Shown: one piece after another, positions 35,591-44,403 of the stretch
How positions within the stretch are numbered: position 1 is the first letter of the stretch
Layout: every line of letters starts with the position of its first letter
DNA from: Streptomyces sp. BHT-5-2
GTDB lineage: Bacteria; Actinomycetota; Actinomycetes; Streptomycetales; Streptomycetaceae
Direction: 5' to 3'
DNA: 64,000 bases
Assembly: GCF_019774615.1 (NCBI RefSeq)
Contig: NZ_CP081497.1
Span: forward strand, 806,001 to 870,000
Program-made: the position numbers and the translations under genes
The notes under the pieces: generated by a model
What the model saw: only the letters and a program-made list of their open reading frames with translations
What the model was told of the DNA's origin: nothing
Databases searched by the model: none

Positions 35591-36271
35591 GTGAGATCTC
35601 CAGCCGAGTCCTATCGCGCCTCGTTCCACCGAATCCGGGCCCTTGTCGGGCGGCTGCCCGCGCAGCGGTTCGACACCCGTGTCCCGGCGTGTCCGGAGTG
35701 GTCGGTGCGCGACCTGCTCGCCCATCTGGTGGGCGTCGCCGACGATCACGTCGGCGGCCGGCTGGACGGTGCTCCCGGTCCTCTGTGGACGCACCGTCAG
35801 GTACGCGAGGGCCGCTGTCGTTCCCCCGCCGACCTGTTGAACCGCTGGCAGGAACTCGCCGCCGAAATACGGCCGTTGCTCCACGGCCGCACCGCACGCA
35901 CCACCCTGGTCCACGACATCGTCCAACACGAGGCCGACCTCCTGGCGGCCGTGGGCGCCCCGCAGCCCCTGCCCCGCGACGCCTGGCTCCCGCTGCTGGA
36001 CGACCTGTGCCGCACCGCCGACTCCTGGATGGAGCCGGACGGTGTCCTGGTGATACGGAGCGCCGGCCGCAGCTGGTGGATCGGGCGGGGCCCGCACCCG
36101 ACGGCGGTGTTGGACGCCCCCGCCTTCGAGCTCTGGCGCGCCTTCTTCGGGCGCCGCAGCCTCCGCCAGATGACGGCGTGGCCCCTGGAGGGCACCGACC
36201 CGGGGCTGGCCCGCCTGCCGCGCTTCCCGCCCCGGGAGAGCGATCTGGCCGAAGACCTTCCGCAGTCATGA
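35591..36271 (+). CDS. Maleylpyruvate isomerase/DinB-like (mycothiol-dependent family) protein
   Basis: 226 aa. VPACPEWSVRDLLAHLVGVADDH is the signature of the mycothiol-maleylpyruvate isomerase N-terminal domain, a DinB-fold four-helix bundle with a metal-binding His. A second His pair region is HDIVQHEADLL. The start is a GTG with GGGAG 4 nt upstream. Its stop overlaps an in-frame ATG of the AT-ACP gene, so it is the first gene of the rightward PKS operon. Family members catalyse mycothiol-dependent isomerisation or detoxification, or have no known activity; the role here is not clear. Confidence 0.8.
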   Translation: MRSPAESYRASFHRIRALVGRLPAQRFDTRVPACPEWSVRDLLAHLVGVADDHVGGRLDGAPGPLWTHRQVREGRCRSPADLLNRWQELAAEIRPLLHGRTARTTLVHDIVQHEADLLAAVGAPQPLPRDAWLPLLDDLCRTADSWMEPDGVLVIRSAGRSWWIGRGPHPTAVLDAPAFELWRAFFGRRSLRQMTAWPLEGTDPGLARLPRFPPRESDLAEDLPQS

Positions 36272-36297
36272 CCGACCCGTACGGCAAGGAGCCCGCC

Positions 36298-37683
36298 ATG
36301 GCACAGACCGCCCTGCTCTTCCCCGGCCCCGGGTCGTTCCTGCCCGGCGCCCTGTCCGCCCTCGCCGCTCCCGGCAGCGCGACCCTGCGCACCCTGGAGG
36401 CCGTGGACGCCGTCGCCGTCGAGCACGGCTGGCGGCCCGTCACCCCCCTCCTCACCGCTGCCCCCTCGACCCCATCCGATCCGACGCCCGACGAGGAACG
36501 CTCACTGCTCTGGCTGGGCTTCTTCGCCACCTCCCTCGCGCTGGCGCACGAATCCCCCGAGGCCAAGGTCGAGCCCGAGGTGCTGATGGGGCACAGCGGC
36601 GGTGAGATCACGGCGCTGGCGGCGGCCGACGCCTTCTCCGCCGGGGACGGGGCCCACATCCTCGTCGCCCGGGTGACGGCCCTGGCCGCGGACGCGACGG
36701 CCGGCGGCGCCATGACCGTGCTCGACGCCTCCGCGCGCCGCGCCGCGGGCCTGGCGACGGCCGTCGGCGACCGGTCCCTCGCACTGGCCGTGGACAACGG
36801 GCCGCGGCAGAGCGTGATCAGCGGGAGCACCGCCGGCGTCGCCCGCCTGGAGGCCGCCGCGACGGCGCTCGGGTGGCGCACCCGTCGCCTGGCCATGCCG
36901 TACACCCTCCACAACCCCCGACTCGCCGACGCCACCGAACGTTTCCTCGACGCGATCGCCGACCTCCCGCTGCACGGACCCCGGCTGCCCGTCTACTCCC
37001 CGTTGCTGAAGAAGTTCGTGGTGAGCGCCGCGGACGTGCGGGCGGTGCTGGCCGTCCACCTGATCCGGCCGGTCGAGTTCGGCCGGGCGCTGCAGCGCCT
37101 GTACGCCGACGGGTTCGACCGGTTCGTCGAGTGCGGGGCCCGCTCGGTCCTCGCCGACCTCGTCGGAGAGGTCCTGCCGCTCGCGGCGCAGTCCGTCACC
37201 CTGCTGCCCCGGCGCCTCACCCGCGAGGAGTTCAACGACCTGGCCGGGGGCCGCCGCCTCCCCGAGGCCCCCGGCCTGCACGAGACCGAACTCCCGCGGA
37301 CCGAGACGGAAACGGAGGACGCGGTCCGGGCGCAGCCCGCGCCCACCCCCGCACCCGCGTCCGCACCGGCACCCACGTCCGCTCCCGCGCCCCACGCGGC
37401 CGCGCCGCCCGCCGCCGGGAGCCTCCCCGCCGACGACGAGGAGCTGCACCGCCAACTGCGCGCCGTCTACGCCTCGGTGCTCCAGTACCCCGAGGAGGTC
37501 TTCAGCTCGGACGCCGACCTGGAAGGGGACCTGGGCGTCTCCTCCATCAAGCAGACCGAGATCTTCGCCCGCCTGCTGGACCGCTTCGACCTGCCCACGC
37601 CCTCGGCGGACACCCGTGTCTCGGCCTACCGCAACCTGGGGCGCATCGCCGGCCTCCTGCGGTCCCTCGCGGAGGACTCCTGA
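36298..37683 (+). CDS. Acyltransferase-ACP didomain protein of split PKS
   Basis: 461 aa. The AT domain fills residues 1-310 with the nucleophile Ser100 in GHSGGEI; the second motif around YTLHNPR replaces the HAFH/YASH substrate motif, so extender choice cannot be read. A Pro/Ala/Thr-rich linker (335-375) leads to one ACP at 380-455, with phosphopantetheine Ser416 in DLGVSSIKQTE. The DSL motif is changed to SSI, and the LGVSSIKQ form resembles PUFA-synthase ACPs. ATG at 36298 has AAGGAG 6 nt upstream; an ATG at 36268 overlapping the previous stop is possible. Confidence 0.85.
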   Translation: MAQTALLFPGPGSFLPGALSALAAPGSATLRTLEAVDAVAVEHGWRPVTPLLTAAPSTPSDPTPDEERSLLWLGFFATSLALAHESPEAKVEPEVLMGHSGGEITALAAADAFSAGDGAHILVARVTALAADATAGGAMTVLDASARRAAGLATAVGDRSLALAVDNGPRQSVISGSTAGVARLEAAATALGWRTRRLAMPYTLHNPRLADATERFLDAIADLPLHGPRLPVYSPLLKKFVVSAADVRAVLAVHLIRPVEFGRALQRLYADGFDRFVECGARSVLADLVGEVLPLAAQSVTLLPRRLTREEFNDLAGGRRLPEAPGLHETELPRTETETEDAVRAQPAPTPAPASAPAPTSAPAPHAAAPPAAGSLPADDEELHRQLRAVYASVLQYPEEVFSSDADLEGDLGVSSIKQTEIFARLLDRFDLPTPSADTRVSAYRNLGRIAGLLRSLAEDS

Positions 37684-37692
37684 CGCACCCTC

Positions 37693-40600
37693 ATGCCGAC
37701 CCCTGCGAGGCACCCCGTGACCGACCGCGCCGACACCACCCGCCCGCCCGAACCGGCCGTGCCCGGCCTGGCGCGGGACCAGCACGTGGCCGTCGTCGGC
37801 ATGGGCCTGGTCGTCCCCGGCGCCGACACCCCCGAGCGCTTCTGGGCACTCCTGCAGTCCGACGACACCGCCCTGACCGCACCCACCCGCTTCCGCGCGG
37901 CCCCGCTGACCGCGTCCCGGACACCGGGAGAGCACAGCACCGGCACCCGTGCCGGCTTCGTCCGCACCTTCGCACCGCACCCCGTCCTCGCCGCGGAACG
38001 CTCCGCCGGCGACCTCGACGACGTCCCCGACGAGACACTCTGGCTGCGCCACAGCGCGCTGCACGCCCTCAACGGAGTGACCGTCCGGCCCGACGACCGG
38101 GTCACCCACGCCTTCGGCGCCTGGAGCCACAGCACCCAGGCCATGGAGGACACCCTGGTCGCGGAGGGGATCGCCGACCTCATGGCGCAGGAGTGCGCCG
38201 ACGGGCGGTTCGCGCGACTCGCCGCACACCACCGGCACCGGGGCCGGCTCGGCGCGCACTTCCGGCACGCCCGGCGGCGCCCTGCCGAAGCGCTGCCGCA
38301 CACCGTGCTCGCCCGCGCCCTCGAAGGACTCACCCCCGACCCCCGCGACACCTTCCTCGTCGACGCGGCCAGCGCCTCGTCCCTGTACGCCCTGCAACTG
38401 GTCTGGGAGCAACTGCGCGCCGGCGCGACCGACGTCGCGTTGGTCGGCGGCTTCAACAACGTCGGCCGGCTGGGCATGACCCAACTCACCGCCTTCCACG
38501 GCATGTCCGCCTCCGGCCGCCTGCGGGCCTACGACCGCGCGGCCGACGGCACCCTGTTCGCCGAGGCCGCCGCTGTCCTCGTACTCAAGCCACTGGGCCG
38601 CGCGATCGCCGACCGCGACCCCGTCCACGCCGTCGTCGGTGCCGTCGCCACCGCGGGCGACGGCCGCGGCACCCATGTCGCCGTCCCCAACCCCCGCGGA
38701 CAGACCCGCGCCCTGACCGCCGCCCTGACCACCGCCGGGCTCACCGTCGACGACCTCGCCCGGGTGGTCGGCCACGGAGGCGGCTCGCCCGTCGGCGACC
38801 GGACCGAACGCGCGGTCCTGACCGAGCTGTGGCAGGACGCCCCTCTGGAATGCACCTCGAACAAGCCGCACATCGGCCATCCGTCCTGGGCGGCGGGCGC
38901 CGTCTCGGTCATCCACGCGGTCCTCGCTGTGCAGCACCGGCGCCCGTCCGCCGCGTCGCCGCCCGGCCCCGCCCGCCCGCGCGCGGCCGCCGGTGTGACC
39001 GCGATCGGACTGGGCGGGGCCAACGCCCACGCCGTCGTCTGCGCACGGCACCACGCCCCCGCCCAGGACCGCAGCCGCCCTCCCCTCCCCACCGGCCTCG
39101 TCGTCGTCGCCTGGAGCGCCGTCCTGCCGGGCCACCCGGACCGCCGACGCATCGGCCACCTCCTGCGCACCGGGACCGCACGGCGCACCTACTCCGCCGC
39201 CGACCTCGACCTCCCCTTCGACATCACCCGTCTGCCCCCGGCACTCCAGCCCTCGCTCGACCCGCACCAACTCCTCGCCCTGGACGCGGCCCACGCCCTG
39301 GTCGCCGCAGCCGGCGAACTGTGGGCCGCACACCGCGGCACCACCGGCGTCATCGCCGCGCTGCCGCTTCCCTCCCCACGACTGGCGGCCGTCACCCTGC
39401 GGTCCGCGCTCCCCGAACTCGGCGAACTGCCCTGGAAGGGAAGGGACTTCGATGCCTGGGCACGCGTGCGCGCCCACCTCCGGGAGACGCCCGTCTCCGA
39501 GGAGACCATGGCCGGCCTCGTGCCCGGCGTCGCCGCGGGCCGGGTGGCCAACCGCTGGGATCTGCGCGGCCCCAGCATGGCCCTCACCGGCCCCGAAGCG
39601 GGCCGAGCCGCCCTGGCCGCCGCGGCCGCGCTGCTGGCCGCCGGCCGCCTGGACATCGCCCTGGTGCTCGGCACCGCCCTGGGCACCGGACCGCTGTCCG
39701 CCGCCCTCGCCGAGACCCCGCCCGATGCGCTGCGCGAGGGGACCTTCCTGCTGGCCGTCACCACCGCCGACCTCGCCGCCCACACCGGCCTGCCCGTCCT
39801 AGGCACGCTCAACGACCCTGCGAACACGCCCACTTGGACCACGACCCGCACCGACCGCCCCACCGCCTACTTCGGCATCGACCCCCTCGCCGACACCGTC
39901 GCCCGACTGGCCGCCCCCGCCGAGCCCCCCGCCGAGCCCCGCGCCGATCCCTCCGCCGCCGTCGCACCCACCGCACCCCCTCGCCGACCGGAGGACGACG
40001 AGATGCCAGGCACCCTGCCCCTCCCGGTGAACGCCCAGCCGCCACACCTCGGCCGAACAGGGCCCGCCGCCCCCGCCGCCACCCTGCGCACCGCGCTCGT
40101 GCTGCGCCGCTCCGCACTGCCACCCGCCGACCACGGCCCGGACCGCGTCGGTGCCTTACCCCCGGGCTGCCTCGTCCTCACCAACTCCCACGCCCTGGCC
40201 GCCACCGTCGCCCCGCGCTGCCGGGCCCGCCGGGCACTGCTCGTCAGCACCGACGACACCGACGGCGCACCGCCTGACGGAGCCCGCCGTTGGACGGGCC
40301 CGCCCGACGGCGCCGCACTGGCCGGAGAACGCCTGGCCGCCCTGCGGCCGCACGTCCGCGTGCTGGTCGACGTCCGCCCCGAAACAACGCCCTGGCCCGG
40401 CCCCGCCCCCACCGCCCTCACCCGCCTCCACGACGCCCTGCTGACCGCGCTCAAGGGCTTCGGCCCCCGCATGGCCGACGGCTCCCTGGCCGTCGTCGTC
40501 CACGACGCCCTCACCGCGGGCCTCGGCCACCCGCACGGAGCCCTGCTGACCGGCATGGTCCGCAGTCTGGCCTGGGAGCTGCCGCGCCGGCACACCCTCG

Positions 40601-42585
40601 CACTCGTCACGGACGCGGCACCGCGCCAGGCACTGAGCCAACTGGCCACCGAACTCGCCGCCGACCGCGACCGCCCCGTCGTCCACTACAGCAACGGCAC
40701 CCGCCTCACCGAACACCTCCTCGCCGCCCCGCTGCCGGCGGACCGCGAAACCGGCAGCCCCCTCACCGCGGACAGCGTGCTCGTCGCCGCCGGCGGCGCC
40801 CGCGGCATCACCGCCACCATCCTCCGCGATCTGGCGGCCCGCCACCGACCCACCATCTGGCTGCTGGGCACCACCCCCATCGACGGCATCGGCGACGACC
40901 TCGCCCTCGCCGCCCCCGAAGCCGAAGGGACCCTGCGCAGAGCGCACATCGCCCGGGCCGTCTCCGCCCGGCCACCGCGCAGCGTCGCCGCGGCCAACCG
41001 GGAGTTCACCGCGCTCTGGCAGGGTCGCGAGGTGGTCGCCAACCTCAGGCGCCTGCGCGCCCTGTGCGGCGCCGACCGGGTGCACTACCTGCGCTGCGAC
41101 ATCACCGACGCCGCAGCCACCGCACGCGCCGCACGCACCGTCCTCGCCCACCACCCCCGGATCGACCTGCTCATCCACGCGGCCACCCGCAGCCGCCCGG
41201 CACTGCTGGCGGCCAAGACACTCCAGGACGTCCACCACGTACTCGACACCAAGGTCGGCGGCTACCTCAACCTCAAGGCGGCCTTCGCACCGTCACCCCC
41301 CGCCCTCTGGTGCAACTTCGGGTCCGACGTCCCGCTCTTCGGCTTCCCCGGCGACCTGGACTACGTCGCCGCCAACGCCTTCCTCGGCGCTGCCGCCCGC
41401 TACGACTCCGCACTCGGCACCGGGCGGGAGATCACGATCGGCTGGGGCCTGTGGACCGAGTCCGGCTTCGCCGCCGGAGAACTCGAACGCGAACGCACCC
41501 GCCGCTTCGGACTGGCCACCGGCCTAACCGACGCCGAGGGCACCGCCGCCTTCCGCAGCGAGATCGCCGACCCCCGCACCCTCGAAGCACACCCGCTGTG
41601 GACCAGCCCCAGCGAACGGGCGCTGGCCGAACGCCACTCACCGGGCATCACCGCCGCCCTGCACCCCGACCCGCCGGCCTCCCGTACCCTGCTGGGCGCC
41701 CCCGACCGCCAAGGCGCCGACCACGCCGAGTGGACCTGGACACTCGACCCCCACCGCGACACCTACCTGCTCGACCACACCCTCGACCAGCGCCCCGTCC
41801 TCGCCGGAACCCTCTTCCTGGCCCTCGCCGCCGAAGCCGCCGGCGCCCTGGCGCCGGGCGCCCCGCCGACCACCCTGGAGAACGCCCGCTTCCACGAGTA
41901 CGTGTGGGCCGACCCCACCCACCCCGGCCCCACCAAGTACCGCATCACCGCCCGCCGTAGCGGCCCCACCCGCATCCAGGTCGCGATGCTCTCCGACATC
42001 ACCGCGCCCGACGGGAAGACCCTCGTCAAGGACCGCAGGCACGCCGGCGTCGACATCCGCACCCCCAACGCCACGGCAACCGCACCCCACCCCGCCCACG
42101 GCACCGACGGACAGCCCCCCGCCACCCGCCTGCGCCGGCTCGACCCGACCTGGCAGTCCCGGTCCCCGCTCCGCCTCTTCGGCCCCTTCCGCAACCTCCT
42201 CGACGTCGAACAGACCCCCACCCACATCCACGCCCGCTGGCACACCCACCTCGGCCCGCACGACCCCTACGCCCAACTGCCGCTGCCCGCCCTGCTCCTC
42301 GACGCCATGGTCCGCACCACCTTCTTCAACGCCGGCGAGCCGGAGCACACCCATATCCGCGTCCTGCGCGGCATCGACCGCATCGAACTGCCGACCGCCT
42401 GCTCCGACCGCGAGCTGTCCCTGCGCCACCCCGAAGGCATCCCGCTCACCTGCGACCTCGCCACCGACGACTGCACCGCGACCACCCCCTCCGGCCGGCT
42501 CGTCGCCCGTCTCACCGGCGTGGACACACCTGCCGTCGCCCGCATCGCCTCCCCACCCGTACGGACCCCAAGGACCCCGCGATGA
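37693..42585 (+). CDS. Split PKS subunit: KS(Cys to Ser)-CLF-KR-DH
   Basis: 1630 aa. Domains: KS at 28-450; CLF-like at 465-740 (RVANRWDLRGPSMALTGPEAG); Ala/Pro linker; ketoreductase at about 1020-1320 (VLVAAGGARGITA, HYLRCDITD, FGFPGDLDYVAANAFLG); hotdog dehydratase at about 1350-1610 (YLLDHTLDQRPVLAGTLF). In the KS the catalytic Cys is Ser227 (VDAASASSLYAL), while His (VVGHGGGSPVGD) and NKPHIGHPSWAAG remain, so condensation is probably done by the partner KS-CLF. A TTA codon at 40156 and CTA codons at 39799 and 41524 are unusual here; TTA suggests bldA control. GTG at 37717 with GAGG upstream is an alternative start. Overlaps the thioesterase by 4 nt. Confidence 0.85.
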   Translation: MPTPARHPVTDRADTTRPPEPAVPGLARDQHVAVVGMGLVVPGADTPERFWALLQSDDTALTAPTRFRAAPLTASRTPGEHSTGTRAGFVRTFAPHPVLAAERSAGDLDDVPDETLWLRHSALHALNGVTVRPDDRVTHAFGAWSHSTQAMEDTLVAEGIADLMAQECADGRFARLAAHHRHRGRLGAHFRHARRRPAEALPHTVLARALEGLTPDPRDTFLVDAASASSLYALQLVWEQLRAGATDVALVGGFNNVGRLGMTQLTAFHGMSASGRLRAYDRAADGTLFAEAAAVLVLKPLGRAIADRDPVHAVVGAVATAGDGRGTHVAVPNPRGQTRALTAALTTAGLTVDDLARVVGHGGGSPVGDRTERAVLTELWQDAPLECTSNKPHIGHPSWAAGAVSVIHAVLAVQHRRPSAASPPGPARPRAAAGVTAIGLGGANAHAVVCARHHAPAQDRSRPPLPTGLVVVAWSAVLPGHPDRRRIGHLLRTGTARRTYSAADLDLPFDITRLPPALQPSLDPHQLLALDAAHALVAAAGELWAAHRGTTGVIAALPLPSPRLAAVTLRSALPELGELPWKGRDFDAWARVRAHLRETPVSEETMAGLVPGVAAGRVANRWDLRGPSMALTGPEAGRAALAAAAALLAAGRLDIALVLGTALGTGPLSAALAETPPDALREGTFLLAVTTADLAAHTGLPVLGTLNDPANTPTWTTTRTDRPTAYFGIDPLADTVARLAAPAEPPAEPRADPSAAVAPTAPPRRPEDDEMPGTLPLPVNAQPPHLGRTGPAAPAATLRTALVLRRSALPPADHGPDRVGALPPGCLVLTNSHALAATVAPRCRARRALLVSTDDTDGAPPDGARRWTGPPDGAALAGERLAALRPHVRVLVDVRPETTPWPGPAPTALTRLHDALLTALKGFGPRMADGSLAVVVHDALTAGLGHPHGALLTGMVRSLAWELPRRHTLALVTDAAPRQALSQLATELAADRDRPVVHYSNGTRLTEHLLAAPLPADRETGSPLTADSVLVAAGGARGITATILRDLAARHRPTIWLLGTTPIDGIGDDLALAAPEAEGTLRRAHIARAVSARPPRSVAAANREFTALWQGREVVANLRRLRALCGADRVHYLRCDITDAAATARAARTVLAHHPRIDLLIHAATRSRPALLAAKTLQDVHHVLDTKVGGYLNLKAAFAPSPPALWCNFGSDVPLFGFPGDLDYVAANAFLGAAARYDSALGTGREITIGWGLWTESGFAAGELERERTRRFGLATGLTDAEGTAAFRSEIADPRTLEAHPLWTSPSERALAERHSPGITAALHPDPPASRTLLGAPDRQGADHAEWTWTLDPHRDTYLLDHTLDQRPVLAGTLFLALAAEAAGALAPGAPPTTLENARFHEYVWADPTHPGPTKYRITARRSGPTRIQVAMLSDITAPDGKTLVKDRRHAGVDIRTPNATATAPHPAHGTDGQPPATRLRRLDPTWQSRSPLRLFGPFRNLLDVEQTPTHIHARWHTHLGPHDPYAQLPLPALLLDAMVRTTFFNAGEPEHTHIRVLRGIDRIELPTACSDRELSLRHPEGIPLTCDLATDDCTATTPSGRLVARLTGVDTPAVARIASPPVRTPRTPR

Positions 42586-43031
42586 CCCGCAGTTACGACA
42601 TCGAACTCGTCGCCACCACCGGTGACACCAACATGGTCGGCAACGTCTACTTCGCGACGTTCTTCAAGTGGCAGGGCATGTGCCGGGAACTCTGCCTGGC
42701 GGAGCACGCGCCCAAGTACCTCCAGGAACTCGACGGCGAGAACACCGCACTCACCGAGTCCGCGTCCTGCACCTATCGTGACGAACTCTGGGTGGGGGAC
42801 CGCGTCTCCATCCGCATGACCATCCCGTGGATCCGACTGCACCTGATGCCGCTGCGGTTCGCGTACCACCGCATCACCGACGAGGGCGAACAACTCGTCG
42901 CCACCGGCGAGCAGATGATCGCCTGTATGCGCAAGCACGGCCGCACCTTCTCGCCCGGCCCCTGGCCCCCCGAAATGCTCGCCCTCGGCAGCTACCTGGG
43001 AGCCGACATCCACCGCGCGTTCACTGCGTGA
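42582..43031 (+). CDS. Enediyne-type hotdog thioesterase
   Basis: 149 aa. The sequence GDTNMVGNVYFATFFKWQG followed by CRELCLAEHAP is the hallmark of the CalE7/SgcE10 thioesterases that release linear polyenes from enediyne PKSs. The rest of the hotdog fold (ALTESASCTYRDELWVGDRVSIRM) fits. Family members use an Arg/Asn-dependent 4HBT site, not a Ser triad, and may decarboxylate the released beta-keto acid. Its ATG overlaps the large PKS stop, so it is the dedicated off-loading enzyme of the split PKS. Confidence 0.87.
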   Translation: MTRSYDIELVATTGDTNMVGNVYFATFFKWQGMCRELCLAEHAPKYLQELDGENTALTESASCTYRDELWVGDRVSIRMTIPWIRLHLMPLRFAYHRITDEGEQLVATGEQMIACMRKHGRTFSPGPWPPEMLALGSYLGADIHRAFTA

Positions 43032-43094
43032 CCTGCGCCGGGCCGTGTCACAGCACGCGCCCGCTCCCGCCCCCGATGTCGCCGTCGCCGTCGC

Positions 43095-43724
43095 TCAGCG
43101 ACGCAACCCGGCCAGCAGGGCGTCCAGTGCGAGGTCGAAGCGTGCCTGGTGGTCGTCGGGAGTGCCCAGTCCGCCCTCGACGGCGGCGGAGAGCGTGGGG
43201 AAGGCCGTGACGTCCAGGGCGTGTTCCGGTCCCGGGTCCGGTTCGGGGTGACCGGGAGTGGTGGCGGCCTCGGCCAGACAGTGCCCGATCACCAGCGTGC
43301 TCACGGAGTTGACGATCCGCATCGCCTCGACCGGTGCGATACCGGCGCGCCCGAGCGCGGCGGCGGTGTCCTCGACTGCCTGGAGCGCGGCGGGTGACTG
43401 GACGGGCCGGGTGGCGATCAGCACGATCACGCCGGGGTGCCGCAGCAGTTCGTCCCGGAAGGCGACCGCGAAGGCCCGCAGCTCTCGCGGCCAGTCCTCC
43501 GCCGGATCGCCGAAGGACGGTCGGACGGCCGAGACCACCCGCTCGACCAGACCGTCCAACAGGGCTGCCTTGTTGGGCAGATAGTGGTAGAGCGTCATGG
43601 CCTCGACGCCGAGTTCGGACCCCAGTCGCCGCATGGACAGCTTCTCGATGCCGTCCCGGTCGACCACTTCCAGGGCCGCGTCCAACACCTTCGCAAGGCT
43701 CAGCCCCGCCCGTCTGCCGGTCAT
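43095..43724 (-). CDS. TetR family regulator
   Basis: 209 aa. HTH at about residues 8-55 (SMRRLGSELGVEAMTLYHYLPNK), C-terminal domain of the TetR_C_1 type (FAVAFRDELLRHPGVIVLIATRP). It is divergent, 86 bp, from the SnoaL-like gene, and two near-perfect palindromes in the gap are its probable operators. It sits immediately after the split PKS thioesterase, convergent with it, but the operator arrangement points to the SnoaL-like gene as its target. Confidence 0.9.
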   Translation of the reverse strand: MTGRRAGLSLAKVLDAALEVVDRDGIEKLSMRRLGSELGVEAMTLYHYLPNKAALLDGLVERVVSAVRPSFGDPAEDWPRELRAFAVAFRDELLRHPGVIVLIATRPVQSPAALQAVEDTAAALGRAGIAPVEAMRIVNSVSTLVIGHCLAEAATTPGHPEPDPGPEHALDVTAFPTLSAAVEGGLGTPDDHQARFDLALDALLAGLRR

Positions 43725-43749
43725 TTCCGCGCCCGCCTCCCTTGACGTC

Positions 43750-43799
43750 CTTACGCCGTAAGGCTCATAGTACTGCCCATCGGATTCTTACGGCGTAAG
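43750..43799. promoter_or_regulatory. Twin palindromic operators
   Basis: CTTACGCCGTAAG (43750-43762) and CTTACGGCGTAAG (43787-43799) are 13-bp palindromes with 6-bp arms and one centre base, centres 37 bp apart. They occupy the promoter region between the TetR and SnoaL-like genes and end 11 bp before the latter's ATG. Both genes should be repressed by TetR binding here. Confidence 0.85.
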
Positions 43800-43810
43800 G
43801 GAGGCCCTGA

Positions 43811-44239
43811 ATGGGCGTCAGTCAGCACAAGCAGCTCGTCACCGACTTCTTCACCGCACTCGGCGAGGCCCGCATCGACGACCTCGGCAGCTATCTCGCG
43901 GCGGATGTGGTGGACCACAACAAGATCATCCACGGCGAGCCGGACGAGCCCGGCGCGGCCTTCGACGCCATCGCCGCGCAACTCGCCGCCCTCGCCCCCT
44001 ACCGGGCCCGCGTAGACGAGTTGATCGCCGAGGGCGACAAGGTCGTGGCCCGGATCACCCAGAGCGGCGTAAGCTCCGGCGCCCATCCCCGCATGCCCGT
44101 ACCGACCGGCCGCAGCTTCGAGAACGAGGCCGTCTTCGTCTTCACCGTCGCCGACGGCCGGATCAGCGAGATCCGCGGCGTCTCCGACCGCCTGGGCCTC
44201 TTCCTCCAACTCGGCTGGAACTGGCCGACCACCGACTGA
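43811..44239 (+). CDS. SnoaL-like/NTF2-fold protein
   Basis: 142 aa, the usual length for SnoaL-like domains. It opens with HKQLVTDFFTALGEARIDDLGSYLAADVVDHN and has RVDELIAEGDKVVARITQSG and FVFTVADGRISEIRGVSDRLG, the cone-shaped NTF2 fold of ester cyclases and ketosteroid-isomerase relatives. The family includes polyketide cyclases but most single genes are of unknown role. Expression is probably released from the divergent TetR by a small molecule. GGGAGG lies 9 nt before the ATG. Confidence 0.85.
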   Translation: MGVSQHKQLVTDFFTALGEARIDDLGSYLAADVVDHNKIIHGEPDEPGAAFDAIAAQLAALAPYRARVDELIAEGDKVVARITQSGVSSGAHPRMPVPTGRSFENEAVFVFTVADGRISEIRGVSDRLGLFLQLGWNWPTTD

Positions 44240-44403
44240 ACGCGCTGCTTCCTCCGGAGCCCCGTCCTGCGGTCAGAGGGTCGAAATTCGCCAAACGTGA
44301 CGTCCCCGCATCGGAATTCGCCGCTGCTGGTGTGTCGAGTGTCGTGTCGATTCCCGGCCGTGCCACAGTCACCGCGGCACAACTACGAACAGGGGAGATC
44401 ACC

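Noticed and set aside
36502..39783. Very long open frame opposite the PKS genes
   Set aside because: It is a GC-rich antisense shadow: it overlaps two proven PKS genes, is full of Gly/Ala/Arg/Val runs and has no family motif.
37693..43031. Enediyne biosynthesis as the product class
   Set aside because: The thioesterase and domain set are enediyne-like, but the PKS is split, the second KS lacks its Cys and no maturation genes (E2-E5 type) are visible.
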